54,823 nucleotides of DNA, from assembly GCA_937960645.1 (NCBI GenBank), contig CALGPJ010000058.1, positions 1 through 54,823 on the forward strand, read 5' to 3'. Positions within the stretch are counted from its first letter, which is position 1; each line of letters opens with the position of its first letter. This DNA is from an uncultured Spirochaetia bacterium. Its GTDB lineage: Bacteria; Spirochaetota; Spirochaetia; JABEVK01. The notes beneath the pieces were generated by a model. It saw only the letters and a list, made by a program, of their open reading frames with translations, did no database searches and was not told where the DNA came from. This document shows, piece by piece, positions 27,350 to 36,682 of the stretch. The position numbers and the translations under genes are program-made.

Positions 27350-29056
27350 ATGGATTTTTTCAAACGACTCCTGGAGGCGATCCGCACCAACTGGGAAAAG
27401 TGGTCGGTCGTACAGAGAGTGATCCTGATTGGGGTGGTAGTTGCGGTGTTGGGTGCGGTGGTGCTCACCATCGGGCTCAGTGCGACTCCCACCCGTGTGG
27501 CCGTTCTGGGGGTGCCGTTCCCGGACGATCAAAGTTTTCGGGCAGCCATCATGCGGCTGGACACCGAGGGCATCGCTTACCAGACTACCGAGGATAGGCG
27601 GCTCTTTGTCCAGGACCTCAAGACAGCCCAGTTCGTGCGCGCCATTCTGATCCGCGAGAACCTGGTACCCGCCAACGTGGACCCCTGGAGCCTGTTCGAC
27701 ATCGAGCGCTGGACCATCACCGATTTCGAACGCAACATCAACGTGCGGCGGGCCATCACCGCCCAGGTCACCAACCACATCAAAAGTCTTCAGGATGTGG
27801 ATGACGCCACCGTCGTCATCACCATGCCCGAGGAGACATTGTTTACCGAAAGCCAGAAACCCGTGACCGCCTCGGTGACCATCACGCCCAAGCCGGGATC
27901 GGACATCGCCACCAATCGCAAGAAAATCGAGGGGATCATGAAGCTGGTGATGTTCGCGGTGGAGGGGCTGAAGGCCGAAAACGTGGTCATCACCGACCGG
28001 GCGGGCAACATCCTCAACGATTTCGCCGGCCTGGAGAATCTGGACCGCCTCGAGCTGGCCCGCCGGGAAATGAAGGTCAAACGCGAACTCGAAGAGCGTT
28101 ACCTGGCGGCGATCCAGCAGTCCCTGTCCGGTATTTATTCCCCTGACCGGGTACGCATCGTCAACATCGACATCAGTATGGAAACCGACAAGACCACGGT
28201 GAGCCGAGAGGAGTACTTCCCCATCACCCGCCGTCCCGACAATCCCCGCACGCCCTTCGACGATTCCGAAATTGTTGATAACATCCGTCTCAGCGAGTCC
28301 AACAAAGACGTGACTTTTCAGGGCTCGGGCTTCAATCCGGAGGGGCCCCCGGGGCAGGAAGGACAGACCCCGCCGGCCTACAAGGATCTGGAGGGATTGG
28401 TGGGAACCTACACCGACAAGTCCAGCACCATCAACTACGTGGTCAATCGAGAGAACAGCCAGATCGAGCGCGGTCCCTACCGGATTCGGCGGGTGACCAT
28501 CGGTGTGGCCCTGGATGGTATTTGGAAAAAGAAATACAACGAAAACGGCGAAATCATCCTGACCAATACCGGGGCGATCGATCGGGAGTACATCCCCCTG
28601 AACGATGCCGAGGTCGCCGCCGCCAAGTCCCTGATCGAACCGGCGGTGGGCTTCAACCGCGACCGCGGTGACGTGGTGACGGTTCAGCACGTTCAGTTCG
28701 ACCGTACCGCCCAGTTCGAAAAAGAGGACGCGGAATATCGGGCGGCCCTACAAACCCAGAGGACCATTTTCTGGATTATAATAGGGTTGATCGCCCTGGT
28801 GGTGATCTTCATCATCTTCCGTCTGATCGCCCAGGAAATGGAGCGGCGGCGGCGGCTGCGCGAGGAAGAGCTGGCCCGTCAGCATCAGGCGATGCGCGAG
28901 GCCGCCCTTCGAAGCGCCGAGGAGGAAAGCTCCGAGGTCGAAATGTCGGTGGCCGACCGTGCCCGCCTCGAGCTGCAGGAGACGGTCATCAACATGGCGC
29001 GAGAACATCCCGCGGATGTGGCCCAGCTCATCCGTACCTGGCTGAACGAAGATTAA
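27350..29056 (+). CDS. fliF: Flagellar MS-ring protein FliF
   Basis: Forms the membrane ring on which the motor and export gate assemble. The 568-aa protein has a transmembrane helix near residues 24-46, ring-building motifs in the periplasmic part (NINVRRAITAQVTNHI, VTASVTI), a long variable region around 300-380, a second helix near 470-492 and a cytoplasmic tail. The last 40 residues (ARLELQETVINMAREHPADVAQLIRTWLNED) are the FliG-binding segment. GGGAGGGGGAA precedes ATG 27350. Confidence 0.97.
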   Translation: MDFFKRLLEAIRTNWEKWSVVQRVILIGVVVAVLGAVVLTIGLSATPTRVAVLGVPFPDDQSFRAAIMRLDTEGIAYQTTEDRRLFVQDLKTAQFVRAILIRENLVPANVDPWSLFDIERWTITDFERNINVRRAITAQVTNHIKSLQDVDDATVVITMPEETLFTESQKPVTASVTITPKPGSDIATNRKKIEGIMKLVMFAVEGLKAENVVITDRAGNILNDFAGLENLDRLELARREMKVKRELEERYLAAIQQSLSGIYSPDRVRIVNIDISMETDKTTVSREEYFPITRRPDNPRTPFDDSEIVDNIRLSESNKDVTFQGSGFNPEGPPGQEGQTPPAYKDLEGLVGTYTDKSSTINYVVNRENSQIERGPYRIRRVTIGVALDGIWKKKYNENGEIILTNTGAIDREYIPLNDAEVAAAKSLIEPAVGFNRDRGDVVTVQHVQFDRTAQFEKEDAEYRAALQTQRTIFWIIIGLIALVVIFIIFRLIAQEMERRRRLREEELARQHQAMREAALRSAEEESSEVEMSVADRARLELQETVINMAREHPADVAQLIRTWLNED

Positions 29057-29066
29057 GGAGGGGACT

Positions 29067-30152
29067 ATGGCCAAGACCAAGACGGCCGGCAAGCCGGATA
29101 CGAACGAAACCTCATCCAAAAAATCGTCGGTCAGCCTCGGCGGATCCAGCAAGACCGATCTGACGGGCCGTCAAAAGGCCGCGATCTTCCTCGTGACCCT
29201 TGGCAGCGAAATCAGCGCCGAGATCTTCAAGCACCTGCGCGAGGAAGAGATCGAAATCCTGACCTTCGAGATCGCCCGTCTGGAGACCATCGACCCCGAG
29301 CAGCGGGATCTGGTCCTCCAGGAGTTCCGCGAACTCATGATGGCCCAGGACTTTATCACCACCGGGGGTATCGATTATGCGCGTGAACTGCTGGAAAAAA
29401 GCCTGGGTGCCCAGAAGGCGGTGGACATCATCAACCGGCTCACCAACAGCCTGCAGACCCGGCCCTTCGACTTCATCCGCAAAACCGACCCAACCCACCT
29501 GCTAAACTTTATCCAACAGGAACACCCCCAGACCATCGCCCTCATCCTGGCCTACCTCGAACCGAACAAGGCCTCGGTCATCCTCAGTCAGTTGGCCCAG
29601 GAAATCCAGAGCGACGTCGCCAAGCGAATCGCCAAGATGGACCGGACCAGCCCCGAAGTCCTGCGGGAAGTGGAACGCGTGCTCGAGAAAAAGTTGGCCA
29701 ACCTCAGCAACGAAGACTTTACCCTGGCGGGCGGTATCGACTCGATCGTCGAAATCCTGAACATGGTCGATCGTTCGACCGAAAAGTCCATCATCGAGAA
29801 ACTGGAAGAGGAAGATCCCGACCTGGCCGAGGAGATCAAGAAGAAGATGTTCGTGTTCGAAGACATCGTCATGCTCGACGACAAGGCCATCCAGAAGGTG
29901 CTGCGAGAGGTCGATACCCAGGAGTTGGCCAAGGCCCTCAAGGCTGTGGACAGCGAGGTCCAGGACAAGATATTCCGCAATATGTCCAAGCGGGCCGCCA
30001 GCATCCTGAAAGAGGAAATGGAGTACATGGGCCCCACCCGAAGGAAGGATGTGGAAGAAGCCCAGCAGAAAATCGTCTCGATCATCCGCAAACTCGAGGA
30101 GGCCGGAGAGGTCATCATCGCTCGAAGCGGCGAAGAAGACGTGCTGGTGTAA
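29067..30152 (+). CDS. fliG: Flagellar motor switch protein FliG
   Basis: Rotor protein that contacts the stator and sets rotation direction. The 361-aa protein has the three FliG armadillo-like domains, with EHPQTIALIL in the middle domain and charged residues for MotA contact in the C-terminal domain (around KAIQKVLREVDTQELAKALK). MFVFEDI marks the hinge between them. The first 32 residues are a basic, Ser/Thr-rich extension not usual in FliG of other phyla. Spirochaetes often carry two FliG copies; this operon copy would correspond to the motor-essential FliG2, by position. Confidence 0.97.
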   Translation: MAKTKTAGKPDTNETSSKKSSVSLGGSSKTDLTGRQKAAIFLVTLGSEISAEIFKHLREEEIEILTFEIARLETIDPEQRDLVLQEFRELMMAQDFITTGGIDYARELLEKSLGAQKAVDIINRLTNSLQTRPFDFIRKTDPTHLLNFIQQEHPQTIALILAYLEPNKASVILSQLAQEIQSDVAKRIAKMDRTSPEVLREVERVLEKKLANLSNEDFTLAGGIDSIVEILNMVDRSTEKSIIEKLEEEDPDLAEEIKKKMFVFEDIVMLDDKAIQKVLREVDTQELAKALKAVDSEVQDKIFRNMSKRAASILKEEMEYMGPTRRKDVEEAQQKIVSIIRKLEEAGEVIIARSGEEDVLV

Positions 30153-30161
30153 GGAGGTTCC

Positions 30162-31094
30162 ATGGCCAAGGCGTTCTTTCGTCCCTACGAATACGTGAAC
30201 CTCGCCGACAAGGTGGTGACCTTAAAACCCCCCTTCGAGCCGGCGCCGGTAGAGGAAGTGAAAGAGGTCGAGGAGTACACCGGGCCGACGGCCGACGATC
30301 TGCGCAGGGAGGCGGAGGAGTTCAAGCAAACCTGGGAAGCCGAGCGGGCCATGATGATTCAGGAAGCCCAGCTCGAGGCCGAAAAGATCCTCAAAGAAGC
30401 CGAAAATGCGGCCTTCGAACGGGTCAAGAAGGAAAACGACACCGCGGCGAAGATTCGCATCGAGGCCGAGCGGGACCGTGAGAAACTGCTCGAGGCGGCC
30501 CGAAGGGAGGCGGCCGATCTCAAGCGGGCCACCGAGGAGGAGCTGGCTCAGATTACCGAAGAGGCGCGTCAGAAAGGATACAAAGAAGGCTACGAGGCGG
30601 GCTGGAAGGAAGGCAAGGTCGAGGTGGACCGGCTGGTCGGCCGTATCCATACCATCATCGAAAAATTAATCCAGAAAAGGATGGAAATCATCGAAGGAGC
30701 CGAGACCCAGCTCATCAATCTCGTTCTCCTGATGGTGAAGAAGGTGGTCAAGGTCATTTCAGAGAATCAGAAGAACGTCGTGATCAGCAACGTCATTCAG
30801 GCCCTTCGCAAGCTCAAGACCCGCGGTGACGTGGTGATCCGAGTCAACCTGGAAGATGTGCAGTTAACCACCGAACACACCAAGGAGTTCATCCGAATGA
30901 TCGAGAACCTGCGGTCGGTCAGCATCGTCGAAGACACCACCGTGGACAGGGGCGGCTGTGTCATCGAAACCGACTTTGGCGAAATCGACGCACGTATCTC
31001 CAGCCAGTTGCATGAAATCGAGGAGAAAATCCTCGAGCTCATGCCCATCAAGGTCAAGCTCAACAGCGACGAAAAAAAGGTGGAAAACCCATGA
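30162..31094 (+). CDS. fliH: Flagellar assembly protein FliH
   Basis: Regulates the export ATPase FliI and links it to the C ring. The 310-aa protein has a short N-terminal segment, a long highly charged Glu/Lys/Ala-rich coiled coil (about 40-160) with a GxxxG-like patch KEGYEAGWKEGK, and the globular C-terminal domain (about 175-305) typical of FliH/V-type ATPase subunit E. TAAGGAGG precedes the ATG. It overlaps fliI as ATGA. Confidence 0.93.
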   Translation: MAKAFFRPYEYVNLADKVVTLKPPFEPAPVEEVKEVEEYTGPTADDLRREAEEFKQTWEAERAMMIQEAQLEAEKILKEAENAAFERVKKENDTAAKIRIEAERDREKLLEAARREAADLKRATEEELAQITEEARQKGYKEGYEAGWKEGKVEVDRLVGRIHTIIEKLIQKRMEIIEGAETQLINLVLLMVKKVVKVISENQKNVVISNVIQALRKLKTRGDVVIRVNLEDVQLTTEHTKEFIRMIENLRSVSIVEDTTVDRGGCVIETDFGEIDARISSQLHEIEEKILELMPIKVKLNSDEKKVENP

Positions 31095-32425
31095 GCACCA
31101 TCATGGAGAAGTACCTTTACGCCGCCGAATCCACCGATCCGATGAAGTGCTTCGGGAAGATCCAGCGGGTGAAGGGGCAGCTCATCGAGGCACAGGGCCC
31201 CCAGGCCGTGATCGGCGAGGTTTGCCTGATCCACATCCCGCGCAAGGACGAGTGGATCGGGGCCGAAGTGGTCGGACTGGACGGTACCCGGGTCCAGCTC
31301 ATGGCTTACGAGGAAGTGGACGGCATCGAGATTGGATCTCGGATCAAGGCGACTGGAGAACTTTTGAGCATCCCTGTCGGTCCGCAACTGTTGGGGAGGG
31401 TTTTGGATTGCCGCTGCCGCCCCCTGGATGGCGGCCCACCCATTCGTTCGGCCTACCGGCGCAGCGTGTTTCAAACGCCCCCCAACCCCATGGACCGAAG
31501 TCCGATCGACAAAAGGATACACACCGGTATCCGGAGTATCGACACTTTGCTCACCATGGGCCGGGGACAGAGGATGGGCATTTTCGCGGGAAGCGGCATC
31601 GGCAAGTCCACGCTACTGGGCATGGTGGCCCGCTATACCTCGGCCGACGTCAACGTCGTCAGCCTCATCGGGGAACGAGGGCGCGAGGTTCGGGAATTTT
31701 TGGAAACGGAGCTGGGTCCCGAAGGACTCAAGCGCTCGGTCGTTTTTGTCAGCACCTCGGATACCACCCCCATCTCGCGGGTGCGCGGGGCCTACAGCGC
31801 CCTGGCTGCCGCCGAATACTTCCGCGACCAGGGGAAGGACGTGATGCTCCTCTTCGATTCTGTAACGCGGCTGGCCAATGCCCAGCGGGAAATCGGTCTG
31901 TCCATTGGCGAGCCGCCCGCGACTCGAGGTTACACCCCGAGCGTTTTTGCCCTGCTTCCCCGTCTCCTGGAACGATGCGGCGTCGCGCAAAAGGGGACCA
32001 TCACCGGATTGTTCACCATCCTGGTGGAAGGCGATGATCTGGACGAACCGATCAGCGACGCGGTTCGTGGGATTCTGGATGGACACGTGGTCCTGAGCCG
32101 GCGGCTTGCCGAACAGTATCATTTCCCGGCAGTCGATGTGTTGAAGAGCATCAGCCGCCTGGCCAACCGAGTGCTGCCGGCCCAGATGCGCGAGGCCGCC
32201 AGCATCATCCGACGTCACCTGGCCATCTACACCGAGGCGGAAGACCTGATCAACGCCGGGGCCTATGTCAAGGGTTCCAATCCCGACATCGACAAGGCCA
32301 TCGCCATCATGCCCCAGATCCGAGCCTTCCTCCAGCAAAAAATCGAGGAGAGGGCCGACCCCCTGGAGAGCATGAAGCAGGCCGCTAAAATCGCCGGTAT
32401 CGCCCTGCCCATGGAGGTCCTGTGA
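31091..32425 (+). CDS. fliI: Flagellum-specific export ATPase FliI
   Basis: Hexameric ATPase that helps load and unfold flagellar export cargo. The 444-aa protein is related to the F1 beta subunit. Walker A is GSGIGKST near residues 167-174, Walker B DVMLLFDSVTR, and the catalytic GERGREVREF and RGYTPSVFALLPRL motifs are all present. It is coupled with fliH at its start and fliJ (GTGA) at its end. Confidence 0.97.
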   Translation: MSTIMEKYLYAAESTDPMKCFGKIQRVKGQLIEAQGPQAVIGEVCLIHIPRKDEWIGAEVVGLDGTRVQLMAYEEVDGIEIGSRIKATGELLSIPVGPQLLGRVLDCRCRPLDGGPPIRSAYRRSVFQTPPNPMDRSPIDKRIHTGIRSIDTLLTMGRGQRMGIFAGSGIGKSTLLGMVARYTSADVNVVSLIGERGREVREFLETELGPEGLKRSVVFVSTSDTTPISRVRGAYSALAAAEYFRDQGKDVMLLFDSVTRLANAQREIGLSIGEPPATRGYTPSVFALLPRLLERCGVAQKGTITGLFTILVEGDDLDEPISDAVRGILDGHVVLSRRLAEQYHFPAVDVLKSISRLANRVLPAQMREAASIIRRHLAIYTEAEDLINAGAYVKGSNPDIDKAIAIMPQIRAFLQQKIEERADPLESMKQAAKIAGIALPMEVL

Positions 32426-32847
32426 AAGCGTTTCGCTTCGGATTGGAAAAAATCCTCGACCTCAGAACCTTCCGCTGCAAACAGGCCGAGCGCCAACTCG
32501 CCGAGAAGGTGGGGATATGCGCTCAGATCGAAAACGCCATCCTGGATCGCCGACAGCTGATGCGCCTTTATCGCCTGGAGATGAAGGGATTGGCTTTTCA
32601 GGAACGCTGGGCCGTCGAGCGTTATATTTCGCGCCTGGGACATGAAGTGCAGAAACTGACGGAAGAGTACAACAAGGCGGTGATCGAACGCGAACATGCC
32701 GCAGAGGTGTTCCGAAAGGCCCTGGCCGAAAAAAAATCCCTGGAAAATTTGAAACAAAAACTTGCCGAGCGCTATCGGAAGTCGTCGCTTCGTTGGGAAG
32801 TGATGCAGGCCGATGACCAGTTTCAATCCTTCCGAGGAGAACGGTAA
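32422..32847 (+). CDS. fliJ: Flagellar export protein FliJ
   Basis: Coiled-coil stalk protein that sits in the FliI ring and contacts FlhA. The 141-aa product is almost all helical with long charged heptads; RFGLEKILDLR at the N terminus is the typical FliJ opening. It starts at GTG 32422 within GTGA, behind GGAGG, and ends in TAATG with flbB. Confidence 0.88.
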   Translation: MKAFRFGLEKILDLRTFRCKQAERQLAEKVGICAQIENAILDRRQLMRLYRLEMKGLAFQERWAVERYISRLGHEVQKLTEEYNKAVIEREHAAEVFRKALAEKKSLENLKQKLAERYRKSSLRWEVMQADDQFQSFRGER

Positions 32848-33479
32848 TGCCCAGACGCAGACCCGCCCTTCCCCGTATCCTGGGGTATCTCCTTTTGATT
32901 TTGGCCCTGGGGTCCACCCTCATGCTCTGGTTGGACATCATCGGTGTGGCCGATGCTCGGACGCTCATGATGCCGGTCTTTGTGGCCCTCGGCCTCGCTC
33001 CCGAATCTCCGACCATGAGCAGTCCCGGCGAACTCTTTCTGGAGAACGAGCGCATCCAGAAGGAGCGGGAAGAGATCCAGCTGCGCAGCAAGGAACTTGA
33101 TGACCGGCAGAAGTCCCTGGAAGATGCCCGCGTGGAGCTCGAAGCCCGGGCGAACGCCATCGATGAAAAAGAAAAAGCAGTTTTGGAGCGGGAAATCGCC
33201 CTTCAGTCGCGACTTCAACAGTACGACAATAAAAAAGCGAACCTGGAGCAGGTTTCCCGTTATCTGACGGGGATGCCCCCCGCCGACGCGGTCCGAATCC
33301 TTGCCGCAATGAACGACCAGGACCTGATCGATGTCCTGCGTGTCACCGACGAGATCGCCGCGGCCGCCGGGGAACAGTCCCTGACGTCCTTCTGGCTGAG
33401 TCTGATTTCCCGGACCGGCGCGGACGGGGCGGCAAGGGCGGCCGAAATCCAAGTAAAAATGGTTCGCAGACCGGACTGA
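32847..33479 (+). CDS. flbB: Periplasmic flagellar collar protein FlbB
   Basis: Spirochaete-specific motor protein; in Borrelia FlbB forms the base of the periplasmic collar and is needed for stator assembly. The 210-aa product has an N-terminal membrane helix (about 12-32), a charged coiled coil (about 60-125) and a C-terminal MotE/MgtE-N-like helical domain with YLTGMPPADAVRILAAMNDQ. Identification rests on this architecture and on the exact slot between fliJ and fliK, as in Borrelia. Confidence 0.82.
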   Translation: MPRRRPALPRILGYLLLILALGSTLMLWLDIIGVADARTLMMPVFVALGLAPESPTMSSPGELFLENERIQKEREEIQLRSKELDDRQKSLEDARVELEARANAIDEKEKAVLEREIALQSRLQQYDNKKANLEQVSRYLTGMPPADAVRILAAMNDQDLIDVLRVTDEIAAAAGEQSLTSFWLSLISRTGADGAARAAEIQVKMVRRPD

Positions 33480-33498
33480 GGTCCGACTGGAGGTGTCT

Positions 33499-34644
33499 GT
33501 GAACGCACCGATGGCTCCCAAACCGGGAGCGAAATCCCCTCAAAATACCGGGCGGCTTCAAAACGCCCTGAACAAACTGCCAAAATCGTCGGTTGGGTCA
33601 GGGGCTAGTTTCCGGGAAATCCTGGAAGGGGCGGCGGGCCGTAATGGTGGCTTGATACCCAGAAAAACACAAAACTCTCGCCCCCCCGAGACAGGCCGTG
33701 ACACGAGCCCAAAGAACGTCGGTCAGACGGCAAGGCAACAGGGATTATCCCCGAGTATCGAACTTGACCGTCGCAATAAGAGCGTACCCCCTGAAACTCA
33801 GGGACCGCAGGGGGGACTGTTGGCCCAACCATTTCCGCGCGATGTCCCCCAGCTGCGTCCCGGAGACGCCAAACGCCGGGAAACGGGAAACACCCCCGCG
33901 GCGCCCGGTGTTCGGTCCTCGGCGTTAGGCATCAACATCGTGTTGGCCGATACCCCAAGAGAGGTAAATCACAATAGGCAGATGGTGGAGAGCGACACCT
34001 CGGGCAAATCACGGGTGAAGCTCACCGTCGTCGATCGCCGTCGGTCGGCGATGGTACGGGAGAGCGCTACGGCGTTCGAAGGCAAAGAGGCTGTACAAGG
34101 CGCCAACACCGACGCGATCAAAAAAGATGGGGCCATCCCCCAACCGAACGAAAATACCGCGACGGTTTGGGCTCGAGTGGAATCTCCCGCTACCCTGTCC
34201 CGATCGTCCGCCGGCACGCAACCGGTTCGTCAGATTGCGGTGCCGCAGCAGTTTTATCAACAGCTCCACGGCGAATTTCTGGACCGAGCCAAACTCATCC
34301 TCAAGGACGGCGGCGGGGAGATGCGCCTGACCATCCGGCCACAAAACCTGGGCAGCCTGCGGCTTTCCGTCACGCTCGAGGAGAGGGTTTTGAAAGGGCA
34401 AATCGTGGTCGATAATGAAACCGTGAAGACCATCGTAGAAAGCCAGCTGGATTCCCTGCTTCGGAGTTTCCGCGAAGGCGGTTTCGATCCCCTCGAATTG
34501 AGTGTTTCGGTCGCCGGTGAGGACGGCGGGCGTGAATCCCGGCGAGAGGGAAATTTCTCCTCACGTCAAAAGGAAGAGGATTTTCAGCAGGCTCAGAGGT
34601 CACAGCATTTTGAGCGTCAGAATCACATCGCGTTGGAGGCGTAA
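33499..34644 (+). CDS. fliK: Flagellar hook-length control protein FliK
   Basis: Secreted ruler that sets hook length and triggers the export switch. The N-terminal 250 residues are low-complexity and poorly conserved. The C-terminal Flg_hook domain is clear: MRLTIRPQNLGSLRLSVTLE and QIVVDNETVKTIVESQLDSL, then LLRSFREGGFDPLELSVSV. I chose GTG 33499, five bases after GGAGG; GTG 33493 overlaps the Shine-Dalgarno itself. This gene is called tap1 in treponemes. Length is about 381 aa. Confidence 0.88.
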   Translation: MNAPMAPKPGAKSPQNTGRLQNALNKLPKSSVGSGASFREILEGAAGRNGGLIPRKTQNSRPPETGRDTSPKNVGQTARQQGLSPSIELDRRNKSVPPETQGPQGGLLAQPFPRDVPQLRPGDAKRRETGNTPAAPGVRSSALGINIVLADTPREVNHNRQMVESDTSGKSRVKLTVVDRRRSAMVRESATAFEGKEAVQGANTDAIKKDGAIPQPNENTATVWARVESPATLSRSSAGTQPVRQIAVPQQFYQQLHGEFLDRAKLILKDGGGEMRLTIRPQNLGSLRLSVTLEERVLKGQIVVDNETVKTIVESQLDSLLRSFREGGFDPLELSVSVAGEDGGRESRREGNFSSRQKEEDFQQAQRSQHFERQNHIALEA

Positions 34645-34646
34645 GG

Positions 34647-35105
34647 ATGGAATCGGTTGCACAGAGTTTTAACCTGAGTGCGGAGGAAAGGCTCAGGACA
34701 GATCAAATGGTCAAAATGTTCAACGCCCAGCTGAACGAGGGGAAAAAAATCAATCAGGTTTTGGGCAAGGATGATTTTCTCAAGATCCTGATCACCCAGC
34801 TGACCAACCAGGATCCCACCAAGCCCCTGGAGGACAAGGAGTTCATCGCCCAGATGGCCCAGTTCTCGAGCCTGGAGCAAATGAACAACATGGCCAGGAA
34901 CCTGGAAAAGCTCAGCGGCGTCCTGAACGCCTCTCAGGCGATTTCGCTTTTGGGCAAGCATGTCGAGGTGGGCACGGACACACAATCGATTAGCGGCCGG
35001 GTCGAGGCGGTCATTACCGGCCAGTACCCTCAGGTATTGGTCAATGGAGCATATTACGATTTCGATGAGATTCGCGCAATCAAAGAAGGAGAAAACACAC
35101 TATGA
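34647..35105 (+). CDS. flgD: Flagellar hook capping protein FlgD
   Basis: Scaffold cap needed for hook assembly. The 152-aa protein carries the family core [20 protein letters not shown] followed by [24 protein letters not shown]. The C-terminal beta region is short ([10 protein letters not shown] to YDFDEIRAI) and lacks the larger Ig/tudor domains of enterobacterial FlgD, which is common in spirochaetes. The stop overlaps the flgE start. Confidence 0.95.
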   Translation: MESVAQSFNLSAEERLRTDQMVKMFNAQLNEGKKINQVLGKDDFLKILITQLTNQDPTKPLEDKEFIAQMAQFSSLEQMNNMARNLEKLSGVLNASQAISLLGKHVEVGTDTQSISGRVEAVITGQYPQVLVNGAYYDFDEIRAIKEGENTL

Positions 35106-36463
35106 TGCGGTCGTTATGGGCGGGCGTGTCCGGCCTTCAGAACCATCAAACCCGGATGGACGTGATCGGAAACAACATATCCAACGTGAACACCACGGGA
35201 TTCAAAAAGGGACGTGTCAATTTTCACGACATGATCAGCCAGAACATCCAGGGAGCAGCCCGTCCCACCGATGAACTCGGTGGTGTGAACCCGAAACAGG
35301 TCGGTTTGGGAATGACCATCGCCAGCATCGACACCATCCACACCCAGGGAAACCTTCAAAGCACCGGGGTGACCACCGACGTGGCCATTCAAGGAAACGG
35401 CTTTTTTGTTCTGAAACAGGGCGAGCGCGAGTTCTACACCCGAGCCGGAAATTTTGCCATCGATCGGGAGGGGACTCTGGTGAATCCCGCCAACGGGATG
35501 CGGGTCCAGGGGTGGACCCCCGTGGTGGTGGACGGCCAGCCCATCCTTCGTACCAGCGCCACCCCAGGGGACCTCGTGATACCCGTGGGGCAAAAGGAAC
35601 CCGCCAAGGCCACCCAGAACGTGTTCTTTGCCTCGAACCTCAACAAGAACTTTCCACTCATCCCCGAAAACCCCAGCGCCGCGGACATTCTGCGTGGGAC
35701 CTGGGTCATTGACACCACCGTTTACGACAACACCGGCCAAAAGTACCTGCTCCAAACACGGTTGACACGGGTGGCCGATCAGCCCAACCAGTGGCAGGCT
35801 CAGGTTTACGTCGACCCGACCCAGGACCCCCCCGTTGGGGACCCTGTCACGACCTTCACCGTTCAATTTTCCAACCTGGGACTGTTGGAAAGCGTGACCA
35901 CCGCCGAGGGGAATACGATTACCCAGGGACAGGTTCAGGTGCCCATGACGTTCAATCTCAAAGAAGCCACAGCCAACGCCGACGGTACCCCGGCCACACA
36001 AACCTTGAACCTCAACATCGGCACCATCGGAAGCGTGACCAACTCCATGACACAGTTCGCCGACCGGCCCAGCACCAAGAGCTACTTCCAGGACGGCTAC
36101 ACCATGGGTTACCTCGAAACCTTTCAAATCGACCAAAGCGGTGTCATCACCGGTGTTTACTCCAACGGCGTCACCCGGCCCCTGGGTCAGATCGCCCTGG
36201 CCAGCTTTACCAACCCGGGCGGTTTGGAAAAGGCTGGTGAAAACACCTTCATCGTGACAAACAACAGCGGCCAGGCCGTTATTGGCGAATCGGGGACGGC
36301 GGGCAAGGGGAAGATCATCAGTGGCACCCTGGAAATGTCCAATGTAGACCTCACCGAGGCCTTCACCGACATGATCGTCACGCAACGAGGTTTCCAGGCC
36401 AACAGCAAGACCATCAACACGAGTGATCAGATGTTGCAAGAAATCTTGACACTAAAAAGGTAA
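35102..36463 (+). CDS. flgE: Flagellar hook protein FlgE
   Basis: Hook subunit that transmits torque from motor to filament. The 453-aa product has the N-terminal rod/hook motif ([15 protein letters not shown]), a central beta-rich region and the C-terminal [24 protein letters not shown] helix. In spirochaetes FlgE is covalently cross-linked between Lys165 and Cys178 (T. denticola numbering). Here Lys165 is present but residue 178 is Ser (TCG at 35633-35635), and the whole protein has no cysteine. The two ATG codons at 35102 and 35105 differ by one residue; with the first, numbering matches T. denticola exactly. Confidence 0.97.
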   Translation: MMRSLWAGVSGLQNHQTRMDVIGNNISNVNTTGFKKGRVNFHDMISQNIQGAARPTDELGGVNPKQVGLGMTIASIDTIHTQGNLQSTGVTTDVAIQGNGFFVLKQGEREFYTRAGNFAIDREGTLVNPANGMRVQGWTPVVVDGQPILRTSATPGDLVIPVGQKEPAKATQNVFFASNLNKNFPLIPENPSAADILRGTWVIDTTVYDNTGQKYLLQTRLTRVADQPNQWQAQVYVDPTQDPPVGDPVTTFTVQFSNLGLLESVTTAEGNTITQGQVQVPMTFNLKEATANADGTPATQTLNLNIGTIGSVTNSMTQFADRPSTKSYFQDGYTMGYLETFQIDQSGVITGVYSNGVTRPLGQIALASFTNPGGLEKAGENTFIVTNNSGQAVIGESGTAGKGKIISGTLEMSNVDLTEAFTDMIVTQRGFQANSKTINTSDQMLQEILTLKR

Positions 36464-36481
36464 TAGGAGCATGATGAGGGT

Positions 36482-36679
36482 ATGATCGAGGTTACCAGGT
36501 TGGATGGCAAGACATACTGGGTCAACCCTCATCAAATTGAATACATCGAGCAGACGCCCGATACCATTCTCCAAATGCTTTCCGGAAAAAGGCTCGTGGT
36601 CCGCGAGCCTTACGATGTCTTGTTCGATAGGATCGTCGAATACCGGCGATTGATCGGTGCACTCAAGAACGAGGTTTAG
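36482..36679 (+). CDS. flbD: Flagellar protein FlbD (SwrD family)
   Basis: Small cytoplasmic protein of 65 aa, the FlbD/SwrD type found between flgE and motA in spirochaetes and Firmicutes; in Bacillus the homologue raises motor torque. The typical beta-rich pattern is MIEVTRLDGKTYWVNPHQIEYIEQ and TPDTILQMLSGKRLVVRE. Not to be confused with the unrelated Caulobacter FlbD regulator. Spacing to motA is 3 bases. Confidence 0.93.
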   Translation: MIEVTRLDGKTYWVNPHQIEYIEQTPDTILQMLSGKRLVVREPYDVLFDRIVEYRRLIGALKNEV

Positions 36680-36682
36680 TCT

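Noticed and set aside
35114-36439. 441-codon minus-strand open frame
   Set aside because: Antisense shadow of flgE; similar shadows oppose fliF, hslU and tig.
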